Positions 33,902 to 45,363 of a stretch of DNA of 59,188 bases are shown one piece after another (within the stretch, counting starts at the first letter, position 1; each line of letters starts with the position of its first letter). This DNA is from Gracilaria vermiculophylla. Its lineage: Eukaryota; Rhodophyta; Florideophyceae; Gracilariales; Gracilariaceae. The stretch is from positions 918,348-977,535 of the forward strand of contig JAHNZQ020003149.1 of the NCBI GenBank assembly GCA_019155205.2, written 5' to 3'. The notes under the pieces were generated by a model. The model was not told the DNA's origin and did no database searches. It was given only the letters and a program-made list of their open reading frames with translations. Made by a program: the position numbers and the translations under genes.

Positions 33902-34067
33902 ACGCAATGATCGTGGAAAAATATTTGGTCGTGACTACACGTTCAAGTGGCGTAACGCCGCACAAACCCACAAACCATTGAGGCAACAGGGAGCACCTCA
34001 ATGCATCCTTCACCTAACAAAAAAATGTTTAACCGTAGAACACGCGCTATTTTTTTTAAAAAAAAAA

Positions 34068-34886
34068 CTACCTCCGTATCTCAACTAATGTGTGAAACTC
34101 TCCGTTTTCTCCAAAGCGGTCGATCTCGTCCGGTAAATGATTGACAAAATGAGAGGAGAAGACATCGCCAATCTGAATGTGACTCAAAGAGGCGCAGTCT
34201 CGATCTACAGCACTGATTCGAATGGTGGAGTTGGACTGTTCTAGCTCTTTTAGTAGAGACTCGTATGGAACACGCCAGAGTGGATAGAACAATTGGGCAC
34301 CGAGAGAAGAGAGTTGGCACTCTCTCCAGTTTCTGATGTGTTGTAAATGCAAGTCGCCAAAAGCTATGCGCTTGATTTCAACGCCATGGTCCCTCAAACG
34401 ATCCAAGCCAGCTGCGACGAGACGAACGTAAGCGCCACCAGCGACAGGAACGCCAAGAAGGGGGACGTCCAGAATCTTGGCTTGGCGCACTATGTGTTCT
34501 ATTGGAACCTCCTGGTGCGCTACGATACCAGAGGCAGCGTCGAACGTGGTGAGCAAAATGATAGGTCGTAGAGCAGCGCGCTTCATGGCGCGGAAAGCTA
34601 GATAACTATCTTTGCCACCGGACCAGAAGAGAACGTCGACTGTTGGCGGCAGGTCGTCAAAGTTTCCGTTGAGCAAGCGGGAGGTTTCATGGGGCCGTGT
34701 GGGTGGCTTGTAGGGACAATGTCGACAGCCGCACGCACAGCATTTGCGTTTGGACAAGTAGTACGAAGTGAAAACCATGAGGTTGGTGTTGGGGTCAATG
34801 TAATGAGACTGCTTGGCTTTGCAGGCGGCTTGATGGAGTTCCTCGATGTCGACAGGGTGCAAACAAGAGGTAGCTGTCTTTGTCAT
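34068..34886 (-). CDS. DUF5522 plus Dph6-like PP-loop ATPase fusion
   Basis: 272 residues from an ATG. The N-terminal 60 residues carry a Cys cluster KCCACGCRHCPY (C49, C50, C52, C54, C57) after HYIDPNTNLMVFTSYYLSKR, matching the small DUF5522 family. The rest is an ATP_bind_4 / diphthine-ammonia-ligase-like PP-loop domain with SGGKDS at 89-94 and a later FGDLHLQHIRNWRE segment, where Dph6 proteins read FGDI...R.WRE. The C-terminal RidA-like domains of eukaryotic Dph6 are absent, so it may not be the diphthamide enzyme but a bacterial-type relative. It converges on the ankyrin-RING gene with 166 bases between the stops. Confidence 0.85.
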   Translation of the reverse strand: MTKTATSCLHPVDIEELHQAACKAKQSHYIDPNTNLMVFTSYYLSKRKCCACGCRHCPYKPPTRPHETSRLLNGNFDDLPPTVDVLFWSGGKDSYLAFRAMKRAALRPIILLTTFDAASGIVAHQEVPIEHIVRQAKILDVPLLGVPVAGGAYVRLVAAGLDRLRDHGVEIKRIAFGDLHLQHIRNWRECQLSSLGAQLFYPLWRVPYESLLKELEQSNSTIRISAVDRDCASLSHIQIGDVFSSHFVNHLPDEIDRFGENGEFHTLVEIRR

Positions 34887-36496
34887 CGCGAGACGTTGTG
34901 GGGAATTCAGGGAGCAGCCTTCGCCCGCGAAAAAGATGGATGAAAGCGGTGAGCACCGTCATGCAGGCGGAAAGCAATGACGCTGAGAAATGCGCAAAAG
35001 GTATTCATTCATGCGGTGCTCTGCAGCGCTCGACGGCTGCTTACTCGGCGATCGGCAGCTGGCACGGTGGCGCGAAGTGGATCAATTGATGGCAAGCACA
35101 TTCACGCAGGCGCTCAGCGCCGCGAGTTGTTACTTTCTGTGCAACGTGTAGCATAGCAATTGGACGCCTTGAGACCGCAAGCGTGACGATTGGCGTGTGT
35201 CGTTGCTGACAATTTTTGCTTTCGAAGCCAAGCCCCCGGAAGTGAACTTGCACGCTCTCGCACGCCATGGGCTCACGTTTTGTCCATGTATCGAACAGGT
35301 TGAAAGCATGAAGAAAAGCACGCACTACGTTGCAGCACCTCTCACGTATGCAGAAACAAATTAGCTCCATGTCGCATAGTGCTCATGGTGGCTTTTCAGA
35401 ACCGCACAAAGCAGCTGTTTGATGTTTGTGTTTTCAGCAGACGCCCACTTCTGTTGGGGCCCGCCCGGCAGTTGCCGCAACATTCCAAGTGCAGCTCGAA
35501 TGATTGCTTTGCAAATTGTTGGCCTGCAGATACGCAAATGGCCCGTCACAGCTCATCCACAGTTTTGCTTCGCAATGTGAACAGTGCTCACTGCGCGAAA
35601 GTGCAACAATACACAGCGGGTCAGTTCCCGTGAGAGCCCGCGTGCGGTTTCGGATCACCTCCACGAGAGGCTGGCGCAAGTGGCGAAAACGGATGCGTTG
35701 CAGAGAGATCGCCGCAGCTGTGATGGCGCGCGCTCCTGCAACCGTCGTCGTCCACTTGCCGTTAACTACCTCACAAAATAATGCTCATTCTCGTGACCTC
35801 AATTACCAATACGCGAATCATACGCTGTTTGATACGACGCCACTTCGCCTCTCGTGTGTTTCGCGCACCCGGTTTTCGGTCGCAACGTTGTTGCATAGGA
35901 GTGCGATTGCTGCTGAATATTAACCATGCCAGTCTTTAATTATAAAAACCGACCCATCGGCTGCTTCGAGGCATAAACGCACGTCGCTTCTCATCACTTC
36001 GCTTCTTCAGACGAACGGCATATGAACCCTTGATTGCACCGTGATCATCGTCTACTAATGTTTTGGGATTGATTCTCTGCTTTCGGAAGAATTTTGTATT
36101 TCCGTTCATCAGTTTTCAACATCATGGCGTTGAGAACAGCCAACGTCTTCGAGTGCGTGATTTATACACGTTGAATGCTTGGTAGTCAATTTAGTTGATA
36201 ACGAGCCATTTTCATGTTTTCTGATTCTGCCCCGTCGTCGAAACGAATAAGTACCTTATGAACGTATCAGTAACGAGCCGTCCGTTTTTCTTTCTCACAT
36301 TTCTTGCCTCAAACAACAACACGACTGTTGCAAGGCATTCGCGGTGATTCGTTCGTCGCTCTTCTCTCAACCCATTCACTTATTCTATTTGATCACATAC
36401 CGCGCCTTCCTTCCTGCACATGTCTTTGAGCGGATCACTCCCTCTACAAATCATTTGTGTTCCCGGTGGGGTGCCCAAGTGGAACTCTTTGGTACC
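34887..36496. other. Gene-poor spacer
   Basis: About 1.6 kb. Short frames only; no tRNA-like fold or repeat recognised. The part next to 36497 is AT-richer and probably holds the promoter and leader of the RG-rich gene. Confidence 0.4.
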
Positions 36497-38656
36497 ATGC
36501 CAGAAAGGAACTATCGTGGAGAGCAAAGTCGTGCCTACGGTTCGGCAGACCGCCAACGTTCACCCAGCCGGCGAGACTACTCGCCATCGAATAGACGAGG
36601 TCACTTTGCACAAGGCAGAGACGGTCGAGATAGAAACGGTCGATACAGGGACGAACGTCGAAGAAATGACAGAAATGATGAAGGGCATCGCAGCTACGAT
36701 ATGCACCGCGGTGGACAAGTAGAAGCAACAGGATCGTCAGAGATGCGAACGAGGCGCAGACGTGAAGATGATGATGAAAATAATTCTCATTCCACGACCC
36801 GAAATGCTTTGAAAAGAGAGCGTTCAGTAGACGGCGAGAGTGAATCCGCAAAGAGGCGCAGGAGCAGCGGTGATGTGCCACCCTTACCGCGTCGTGACGA
36901 TGACCTTCATGGTGTGGGAAACCACTTTCGCCCCCGGTATGGCGGGGGACGTGATTCTCAAAACCGAGCAATGCGGCCGTACGACCAATATCCTCGTGAA
37001 GACATAGAAAGAAGTGCTCCGTCTAATGGAAGGTACTCGCGTTATAATGAGGAACCCAGATCCCATTATGACCGGCACCTGGACAGAAATAGTGGTCGAA
37101 GGAGCCGGCGAGACTATGAAAGCGGCGAAGATGAAGAGAGGACTGCAAGACCCTTCAAGCGACGCGCCGGTGATGCTTCTCCTCCTCGGGACGACCCAAG
37201 GCCATATCGCAGAGCAGTGGGTTCTCCGGACGGTGCGGAAACTGGCGAAGCTCCAGACAGGACACCGCAAAGGGCGAGACAATCCGGTCGTGGATACATG
37301 AATGTGCCCGAGGTTGTACCCGCTGAGAACGGTGATGGAAGAGGGAGCTTTTCACGCGGCAACAGAGGCGACGAGCGCGATCATGACGCCCAAATAGCCA
37401 GGTATCATGAAATGCGTAATTCCCGCCCTACGGACAGTGGTCGCAATAATTCTCGTCGTGATCGTGACGGTCATGGCCATAATGATGACATGCGTGGTGA
37501 GCGTCACGAACGCGTGGATCAAGCTCGCGACGAATATCGCTTCGGTTTTGGACCTCGTGGACGCGGTAACCCTCAATACGGCTTCGGATTTCGCGGACGT
37601 AATGAACAAACGCGAGACGGGCCTCGCGATAGTTTTGGACGTGGTGAACGCGATGACCAGCGATTTAGAGGTGGCCGTCAACAAGGGAATGCTCAGTTCG
37701 ATCGTCGCCGGAATAATCGATTTGATGGACCCCGTCCGAGCAGGGGCCGAGGTTTCGGTGGGCCAAGCAGAGGAGGATTTCAAGGAAACCAATTCGAATG
37801 TGACGAACCAACGGTTGTGAAAGAAATACCTTTTGACCCAGACATTGTACACGACGAGAATATCTTCCGATATGGTTCCGTAATATATGTAGAAGAGGTT
37901 TGGTCTGAAAATACGCCCGAAGATGATGTCCCAGAAGTTTACGAATTCATTGAACAGGAAATGAGAAAGAATGGTAAACATCCAAGCGGTGATGAAACCA
38001 AGAAAGAGAAATGCGCTCAGAAAGCCGATATGACGACATCAGGTAAGAACGAAGAGCTTGCACGAGGAAATCGGATTCAAGCACGAAGAACGAACGGGAA
38101 TGAATGTTCAAAAAGGAATGCAGGTATGGAAGCACGTCTGGCCAGGTGTAACAGCGATTCGATGAAGGTTGAGAAAGAGAATGACGATAAGGATAGGAAA
38201 GCGCAACGAAGTGAAAAAAATTTGAACGCGACTGATGGGATGGAAATTGAGGTGAGCAATTCGACAGAAAACTGTAACAAGAATGAAAGTAGAGAGAAGC
38301 AGGAGGGTACTAACCGGAATAAGATGGTAAACGGGAAGGCGGATGCAAATGAAAACGAAAATGGCAATGGACAGAGAGATGAGAGTTTGCATGAGGAAGG
38401 TGCAGATAAAGGAAATGAGGCAGAAATGGAGGCTGAGCACGAAGCCGAGTCAGGCGGGAAGAAGGACGACGGTGAGAAAGGCGAGGGCGGTTGTGATGCA
38501 GCAGCTGTTGAGGAATGCTCATCCAGTTTACCATCAAATGAAGCACGCGGCACGGAATCGGGGCCAACAAGTGAAGAGAAGGAGTGGAAAGATGAAGCGG
38601 CGAACGATGACTGTAGTCCCGTGAATGTCATAGTTCGAAAGAAGGAAAAGGAATAA
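36497..38656 (+). CDS. RG/RS-rich, acidic-tailed nuclear-type protein
   Basis: 719 residues from the ATG at 36497; the frame extends upstream only to a GTG. Residues 1-430 are dominated by Arg, Ser, Asp and Gly with RD/RS and RG/RGG motifs (FGFGPRGRG, YGFGFRGR, SRGRGFGGPSRGG), typical of RNA-binding, phase-separating proteins. At about 437-490 there is a distinct, ordered-looking block (EIPFDPDIVHDENIFRYG, then SVIYVEEVW) that may be the conserved core. The C-terminal 200 residues are Lys/Glu/Asn-rich and acidic. No RRM or helicase motif is present. A role in mRNA processing is a guess; I do not recognise the family. Confidence 0.65.
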   Translation: MPERNYRGEQSRAYGSADRQRSPSRRDYSPSNRRGHFAQGRDGRDRNGRYRDERRRNDRNDEGHRSYDMHRGGQVEATGSSEMRTRRRREDDDENNSHSTTRNALKRERSVDGESESAKRRRSSGDVPPLPRRDDDLHGVGNHFRPRYGGGRDSQNRAMRPYDQYPREDIERSAPSNGRYSRYNEEPRSHYDRHLDRNSGRRSRRDYESGEDEERTARPFKRRAGDASPPRDDPRPYRRAVGSPDGAETGEAPDRTPQRARQSGRGYMNVPEVVPAENGDGRGSFSRGNRGDERDHDAQIARYHEMRNSRPTDSGRNNSRRDRDGHGHNDDMRGERHERVDQARDEYRFGFGPRGRGNPQYGFGFRGRNEQTRDGPRDSFGRGERDDQRFRGGRQQGNAQFDRRRNNRFDGPRPSRGRGFGGPSRGGFQGNQFECDEPTVVKEIPFDPDIVHDENIFRYGSVIYVEEVWSENTPEDDVPEVYEFIEQEMRKNGKHPSGDETKKEKCAQKADMTTSGKNEELARGNRIQARRTNGNECSKRNAGMEARLARCNSDSMKVEKENDDKDRKAQRSEKNLNATDGMEIEVSNSTENCNKNESREKQEGTNRNKMVNGKADANENENGNGQRDESLHEEGADKGNEAEMEAEHEAESGGKKDDGEKGEGGCDAAAVEECSSSLPSNEARGTESGPTSEEKEWKDEAANDDCSPVNVIVRKKEKE

Positions 38657-41600
38657 GAGCGTTGCTTTGTTTGTGCAGCATGTTCGAGTGAAAGCGCATA
38701 TGAATGTTTGGGCGTTGCAAAACAGCCCAACTCGTTTGTGCGGTTGCTGTACTGATCTCGAAAGATGCAGGGTTTGCAGTGTGTGGACTTGAGTTGAGTT
38801 GATGAAGAAAATGGGGAGTGCACGGAGCATCAACGTTTACTGTGAACCGTTGGTCCTTGCGGACAAATGAAAACAAAAGTGACGAAACGGTATTCAGGAA
38901 GCGTTGATTCGCGAACGTGTTTTCATCGTCGGGCTGAAGGACGTTCGAGACGGAGACGGTGCAATTACGCGCGTTGATGGCCTTTTAGGAATCTTGGCAG
39001 TAGTACAATGGCCCTGCACAAGACGACAGGGTTTTGTAGAAGTGGTTAATATACGGATTAGTGCTGCATGATAAGAAGCGTCGAAATGTTTGATACGTTT
39101 GGTGCTTGAATTGCACACGTTTTGCAGAGCGCACCATGCACCACAGCTGTTACCACTGACCACAAAATGAGTGTGCGATTTGATGGCGAGCGTGGGTGTT
39201 TTATGGGATGTGTTAGAGTAGGAGCCATCTGTGCAAACGGCGAAGTGGCTCAAAATCTTGTGGCGCAGCGTGCCACGGTACAGCTATCATGATGTAAAAG
39301 GATTTATAGATACATATATATTTTGCGTTGGTTGGGCGTTTCATTTGTTGCAAAGTTGGTGAGAAGAGAAGCAGCAATGAAGGAGTGGTCGGTATGTTGA
39401 GGCAAAAGAAGCAGTTTTGTGGAACAGTGCAGCGATCTGAAAGGCAGTTGAAGTTGCGTGCGGTGGCAGTGGTGAGCAAACTAAAAAAAAGTATGCAACG
39501 TCGCCCGTGGTTGAATACAGCGCCGAATCGCGACAAGTGGTCATGGTTCGGAGACTGGCAGCACCTTTTTTTTCGTGAGCGAACTCAAGTTGGAAGAGGA
39601 AATGTACGCTGCCGCCAGCCACTTTGCAACATTTTGGCAAACTTGCAGCTGGGATGACGAATGGGAGGCCAAGCGTGGGCATGGGGAGTCGGTTGAGAGA
39701 TTGAGCGTTTTGGTAGTTGTGTGCGTGTGTTGGTGCTGTCGGTGGGGAGTGGGGCCGTGACGATGGGTGTGACGTGTGTGGTGTACTCGGCAGCACGTGA
39801 AGCGAGCGGGTTGGAGGTTGGTTTGCTGCTACGGAGCGCATTACTGGGGCGACTGCATGGGCGAGCGTTTGCATGGGGGTGCTTGCAACGATAAGCATGT
39901 GCTGATGAGCAGTTTGTACCGAAGGGCAGTGCAAGCGATGAGTGGCGTGGGTGCAGGTGCTGATTGGCAGATGCAGACGTGGGCAGGAAGGAATGGCAGT
40001 TTGTGGACAGACGCGGGCATGTGTGTGATGTGCGCGGGGGAAAGGGGGGCGGAGGGGCGGCTGTTGAAACGCGAGCGACAAGCGGTGCGTGCGCAACCGT
40101 GAAACACAAACAGTGTTGGACTGGGGGTTTGGGCAACAGGCGCTGCCGTTGCGGATGGTTTGGTGGGCGCGAGACGCTACCGCTCGGCCGCGAGCTGCGC
40201 AGTGCAACGGTTTTTGTTGGGCACACGGGCAGCATGTGACAGGCAAGGTATGATGGTGTACCAGCTGGGAAAGGTATGAAGTGAAGGCGAAAGCGCAGTT
40301 CAAAATGGGCGGGCATTTTGATTGTAAGGTTGTTAGGTAAGCAGGAGCAGCGCACAACGGGTGGTGCAAGTGCGTGATTGTTGCTTTTTCGTTTTTCGGT
40401 ATTGACGGTGTGTGCAAGCGTTGGGTGGCACGGAGGCGGTTGCGAAATGGGGGGCGCGCACGGCGGAGGGAAAAACAACAAATGGTGGGCACGCCGCGGC
40501 GTGGGTGCCGTGCGCTGCGCCCGATGGTGCAGTGTACCGCGCGGCGCCAAAAAAACGGTGCAGCAGTGGTGCTGGCATGAAATGGAACGCGGGGCGGTGG
40601 CGGTGGGTGGGTTTGGTGGAACGGCGCGGCGCGGTGGCGGCGCGCGCGACGCGGCGAGCGCGATGTTTGAAGTGGGCGTGGAAGGCGACGAGGGCTGTGG
40701 AACGCGGGGGGGCGTGCAAGCAAAACTGAGAGCGATGGAATGACAGTCCATGGGTGGGTGGCGTGGCGTTTGGCGTTGCTACTGCGGCGAGTGCTGTGGC
40801 AGCCGCTGCTTGGTGCACTTGGAAGCGGCAGTGGGAGGGCGTGCTGTGCGGGCGTGACCAACGCAAGACCAAGTGCAATGCAATGAACCAAATACACGAA
40901 TACAAATCGGGTGCCGACGTGGTGGCGTGCATGCTGAGCCACGCACGTGCAGTAGAGCACGATTCATTCGGTTTTAGTATATCACTGAGCTGGTAACTAT
41001 GTTGCGCCAGTGAAATGTGCGCACGCGGCGCAGCGCCAAAACGCAATGTACCTTGTTTGTACCTTCCTTGTACCTTAGCGCCGCACATTGATGAACAGTG
41101 AAAGCTGTATTAAACCACAGTTGAGCTTCTTTATCACGTTCAACACACTGAGCGCACAGTAATTTGAACGTGAACATCATTGTGAACCGTGCCGCACGAC
41201 CACTTTCATCTTGTTTGTCTGCAACATGCCATCGCAACCCCATCATAATGCACTCGCTGTTCGCATGTTGTTCATTTTGCATGTATGCGCACGACTCGAG
41301 CGCGTCTGTCTGTGCACTGCTGTGCGGTAAGCTGCCGTGATGACATGTTACTCGGCACGCAAAGTGATGGCCAGCAACATGTATGTTTTTATTCTATCAT
41401 ACGTAATCACATAAATCACAGTCGCGTAAAATACAACACTCCTTCACAGTTCATTTGCGCAACATGCCGCCCTCGCACACAGTGCGCCCCATCTAACTGC
41501 ACCGGCACGCCGCCGCGCACAAAAAATTGCACCTAGCCAGCCCACTCCACCACACGCCCAACCCCAAATCTGCCCTTCTTTGCTTCATCATAAACTTTGG

Positions 41601-41937
41601 TGTGCGCCAATGGAGCCCGACACGCGCCCAACGCTCAGCTCCAACGCAGCGCCTCGCGCCTCGCGCCTCGCGCCTTGGCACGCCTGCCACTGCGCGCCCG
41701 CACCGCGTCGCCGCGTCGCCGCGCCGCCGCGCCCAACGCCGCACGCCCAATGGCGCAAGCGCGCGCCAGCCGCCAGCGCCGCGCCGCGCCGCGCCGCGCC
41801 GCGCCCAGCTCCGCCGCCGCCGCCGCCGCAGCCGCCGCAGCCGCCGCAGCCGCCGCCGCAGCGCGCGCGCGCGCGCGCGCCCACAACGAGGCGCTCTGCG
41901 CGCGCACGCGCGCCACCAACCCAGCCAAAACGCGCGC
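38657..41937. other. Spacer with strong G/T strand bias
   Basis: Between about 39.33 and 40.93 kb the plus strand is rich in G and T and poor in C. This leaves the C/A-rich minus strand nearly free of stop codons, so long minus-strand frames appear (for example 39341-40960). Their products are compositionally degenerate (His, Pro, Arg, Ala, Cys) in several frames at once, so I do not call them genes. 41.0-41.5 kb returns to mixed composition, then the GC-rich island begins near 41.61 kb, with (CCG)n, (CGC)n and (CG)n runs at 41.75-41.88 kb. Confidence 0.5.
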
Positions 41938-43098
41938 TCAGGCCGCGGCGCTCTGCGCGCGCACGCGCGCCACCATCCAGCCAAACGCGCGCGAGACGCG
42001 CGCCACGCGCGCGGGCTGCCGCGCCATGCGGTCCACCGCGTCCATCAGCGCGCTGTCGGCCACGCGGAACTTGCGCGCAAACAGGTCCACCGACGCGTTG
42101 AGCTCGGCCGCGAAGCGGAACGAGCCGTCGGCCGCGCGCTCGTCCACGAAGAACGGGTGCTGCCCGGCGCGCCGCCCGTCCGCCTCCCAGATCACCTTGC
42201 GCAGCGCGCGCGCCACCAGCGTGCGGTTGAACGCGCGGCTGCGCGCCGCCAGCGTCGCGAAGAAGAACTCGTCCGCGCCGCGCATGTTGGCAAACGCCAC
42301 CAGCAGGTGGCGCGCCTCCGACGACGACGTCGCGCTCTCGCAGAACTGCCGCGTCACCACCAGCCACGCGCCCGAGTACGCGGGCTCGAACGCGTGCGCA
42401 AACGCGCGGTTGCGCGTGCCGGACCTGTGCAGCTCGTTGCACGCCGGCTGGTCGTGCGCGCGGTGCGGCGCGCCGGGCGGGAAGCACAGCGCGCTGTCCA
42501 CGAACAGCGTGGAGGCGCGGTCGCGAAAGATGCTGCGCGCGCGCTGCGCAGAGCCCAGCGCCAAAAAGTTGGGCGCCACCGAGCGCACCGACCCCAGCAG
42601 CCTGCGCGGCACGTGCGGCGGCACCAGCGGGTAGTCGTGCCCCGACAGGTTGATAAAGTAGTGCCAGTGCGCAAACTTGAGCAGCTCGCTCATGGCGTGC
42701 AGCGTGTTGAGCACCATGGAAATGCCGTCGTACACGAGCTTGCGCGGGGGGATCACCACCGTGTCGCGCTCAAAGTTGGGGTTGTGCGCGCGCAGCACGG
42801 CGACGGAGGCGCGCACCACGTGCGGCGGGATGCGCACGTCGTAGTGCAGCGCGTGCACGTTGTGCGGGTGGTACACGGCCGCGTACAGCCGCGGCAGGTG
42901 GTGCACCGTGTCGGGCGTGAGCTGGATCAAGTACGCGATCGACGCGTCGCCGGACAGCTGCCGCGTGAACGCGTGCGGCAGCGCGGCGGGGCGCAGCAGC
43001 AACGCGAAGCACAGCGACAGCAGCACGGCGGAGAACACCAGCGACGACAGCGGCAGCAGGCGGCGGCGCGTCTTGCACGGCGACGCGGGCGCGGGCGT

Positions 43099-43145
<47 letters not shown>

Positions 43146-43221
43146 AGGGCGCGGGCGCGGCCGGCGGCGGCGCGTGGCGCAGCAGCGCGCGCGGCTGCGC
43201 GACGACGGCGCGGACGGGCAT
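41938..43221 (-). CDS. GT14 'Branch' glycosyltransferase (xylosyl/GlcNAc-transferase-like)
   Basis: 427 residues from the ATG at 43221; the open frame upstream is poly-Ala without an ATG. Type II layout: a cytosolic tail with a Pro-Ala repeat (about residues 21-45), an anchor LPLSSLVFSAVLLSLCFALL near 54-73, then the Golgi lumenal domain. The Branch family signature is clear: SIAYLIQLTPDTVHHLPRLY, VYDGISMVLNTLHAM, and HYFINLSGHDYPLVPP. Members add xylose, GlcNAc or glucuronic acid to proteoglycans or wall glycans; the exact donor cannot be read. The Pro-Ala stretch is coded by a (GGGCGC)n hexanucleotide repeat (about 43086-43150), so its length may vary between alleles. Confidence 0.85.
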
Positions 43222-44262
43222 GGCGGCGGCGGCGGCGGCAGCAGCAGCGGCAACGGCTGCCACAGCCGCGGGCGTGCACGCGGCTGCGCGCGCCCCGCCG
43301 TACAAGTACTGTGCTTGGGGCGCTGCACGCCATGCGCAGCGCGCGCACACGTGTCGTGCCGCCGTGGCTGCGAGCGACAGGCGCGCCGCGGCTGTCAGCG
43401 GCGCCACTGTCAGCGGCGGCGGCGACAGGCGCGGCGCGCGTGTCCGCCGCCGCTTGTGAAATGGTTTGGTGCGTCGCCGCGCGCATCATACGCGCTGCGC
43501 GTTTGTGACGCGCGCGCGCCGCGCTCGCCGCGCACGCTCCGCTGCATATGTGCGCCGCTCGCCAGAGCTCCCCTGCCGCGCGCGCGCTCGTACACCGCCA
43601 CTGCGCGTCGCCCTTCACTGCCCGCCCGCAGCACAACACTCGTTCCCGTCGCACCCGCTGTTCTGCGCGCGCGTCCTTTGCCACCTTGCCTCGCGCAAAA
43701 CCGCTTTTGGCCGACATCCAGCGCGCGCTTGCTGTGTGCTGCTCCGCGCCCGCCGCCACTCGGTCCTGCGCCCGTGCCTTTGCTGCGCACGTTTTGTGCG
43801 TGCGTCCTTTCGCTCACCCCGTCGTGCAAAACCGCCTTTGCACAAACTGCCTGGCGCCCTTGCTTTACGCTGCTCACCGCCCGCCGCTATCAAGCGCGCG
43901 CGCTGCTACGTGTTGTGCCACTGCCCGTGGCCCGCCCGCGCCGCCGCCCCGCGCGCCATCGACGCGTGCCGTGTGCGCGCGCGCCAAGCAGCTCGCGTGG
44001 CCACGCGCGCGCGCGCTTCAAAACTGCCACCCGATGCGCCGCGCCCCCCGCTCTCCACCCACGCCGTGCCTAAAAATAGACGCGCCGCGCTGCCCGTTTC
44101 GCCGCCGTTGCGCCGCTCGCCCAAACGTCTCGTCGCGCCCCTCGCGAGGCCGCCGCCCCCTGACACGCGTTCGCGCTTTCTGCGCGGAGCAACACGCGCG
44201 CGCGCGCGCGCCTGCGCCGCGCCGGATGCGCCGTTTGTCCTTTCACGACGGCGCGCGCGCGC
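43222..44262. other. GC-rich spacer with diverged tandem duplication
   Basis: About 1 kb, very GC-rich, between the start of GT14 and the stop of the bZIP gene. One CACGTG lies at 43348-43353. From about 43.6 to 43.9 kb the plus strand holds diverged copies of a unit with a period of about 131 bases, sharing GCGTCCTTT and GCAAAACCGC anchors. CG dinucleotide runs occur near 44.19 kb. Long plus-strand frames here are composition artefacts. Confidence 0.4.
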
Positions 44263-44889
44263 TCAGCGGCGCGTCATGTGCGCCACGACGCTCTGCAGGC
44301 GCAGCACGCGCGCGCGCAGCGCCGCCACGCGCGCCTTGAGCGCCGCGTTGCGCTGCTGCACCGCCTGCGCGTGCAGGTGCTCGCGCTCGCACTGCGCCTT
44401 CTTGCGCAGCCGCGAGCGCCGCGCCGAGCTGCGGTTGCGCGCCGCGCGGTCGCGCCGGATCTCGGCGCGCGTGCGCGCGTCCTTGCCGCGCTTGGGCGCC
44501 GCCGCCGCCGCCGCCCCCGCCGCTGCTGCCGCCGCCGCCGCCCCCGCCTCCGCCGCGCCCACTGCCGTGCGCGGCGCCGCCGCCGCCCCCGGCGGTGGCG
44601 GCGAGCGGCGCCCGGCGGCGGCGGCGGCGCTGGCGGCGGGGCGCAGCTGCGGCGACAGCGACAGCGACAGCGACAACGACGGAGACGGCGGCGGTGACGG
44701 CGACGGCACGCGCGACCGAGGGGGGCTCGACGGCAGCGGCGCGGGCGCCGCGTACGGCGCGTAGCTTTCTGAGCCAAAGAGCAGCTGCTCGATGTCGCCG
44801 AGCGACGAGTCGGGTGGCAGCGGCTCCGGCAGCGGGTCCAGGCCCCACTGGCGGTGGTACGGCGCGGCGTAGGCGGACGGCGGTTGCAT
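44263..44889 (-). CDS. bZIP transcription factor
   Basis: 208 residues from the ATG at 44889. An N-terminal segment DPLPEPLPPDSSLGDIEQLL with acidic and hydrophobic residues (18-37) looks like an activation motif. A Ser/Pro/Ala low-complexity middle follows. The basic region is at about 138-164 with RNRSSARRSR, where N152 and R160 give the invariant N-x7-R. Heptad positions 177, 184, 191 and 198 (Val, Leu, Leu, Leu) form a short zipper; the first heptad position (170) is Glu. bZIP proteins bind ACGT-core sites as dimers, often the G-box. A TATA-like TTTTATAAT lies on the minus strand at 45151-45159. Confidence 0.85.
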   Translation of the reverse strand: MQPPSAYAAPYHRQWGLDPLPEPLPPDSSLGDIEQLLFGSESYAPYAAPAPLPSSPPRSRVPSPSPPPSPSLSLSLSLSPQLRPAASAAAAAGRRSPPPPGAAAAPRTAVGAAEAGAAAAAAAAGAAAAAAPKRGKDARTRAEIRRDRAARNRSSARRSRLRKKAQCEREHLHAQAVQQRNAALKARVAALRARVLRLQSVVAHMTRR

Positions 44890-45363
44890 GGGGCGGGGGC
44901 ACCGACGCGGCTGCGGTGGGGGCGGCTGCGGCAAAAAAGAAGGCGGGCAACGGCAAGGTTGGCGGGGAGACGGCGGTAGCACGAGAAGGAGCAGCGGTGG
45001 GGCCGGGTGAAAGTTGAGGGGGCGGTGATGAAGGATGGAGTTTCGCTTAAGTACATGTGGAGACGCGGCATTGCCAGCGGCGGACACTATGGGTGTAACA
45101 TCGAAACAGTTCCACTCGAAAGGCAGTTTTTCGCGGCATAAAGCGCCCAAATTATAAAACGGGGCGGCGGTGGGGGGCGGCGGAGGAGATCAAAGAGCAG
45201 GCGCATTTGGAAACGATCCGCGACGCGCAGTGAAAAAAAGGAAAAAGAACTGCACGGGGGAACGTGACGGCAAGATTGAAATTGCACACAGATGTACGCG
45301 TGAGCGAGAGGGGGGCAAGGGGGGGGGGGGGGGGGGGGGGATCGCGGGGGGGGGGGGCGGGCG

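Noticed and set aside
39341..40960. A 539-codon minus-strand frame
   Set aside because: Several overlapping frames are open at once here because the strand is C/A-rich; the product has no domains, signal peptide or ordered segment.
41527..44073. An 848-codon plus-strand open frame across the GT14 gene
   Set aside because: It is the antisense of the clear Branch-domain protein; the product is Arg/Ala/Gln-rich filler produced by GC-rich codons lacking stops.
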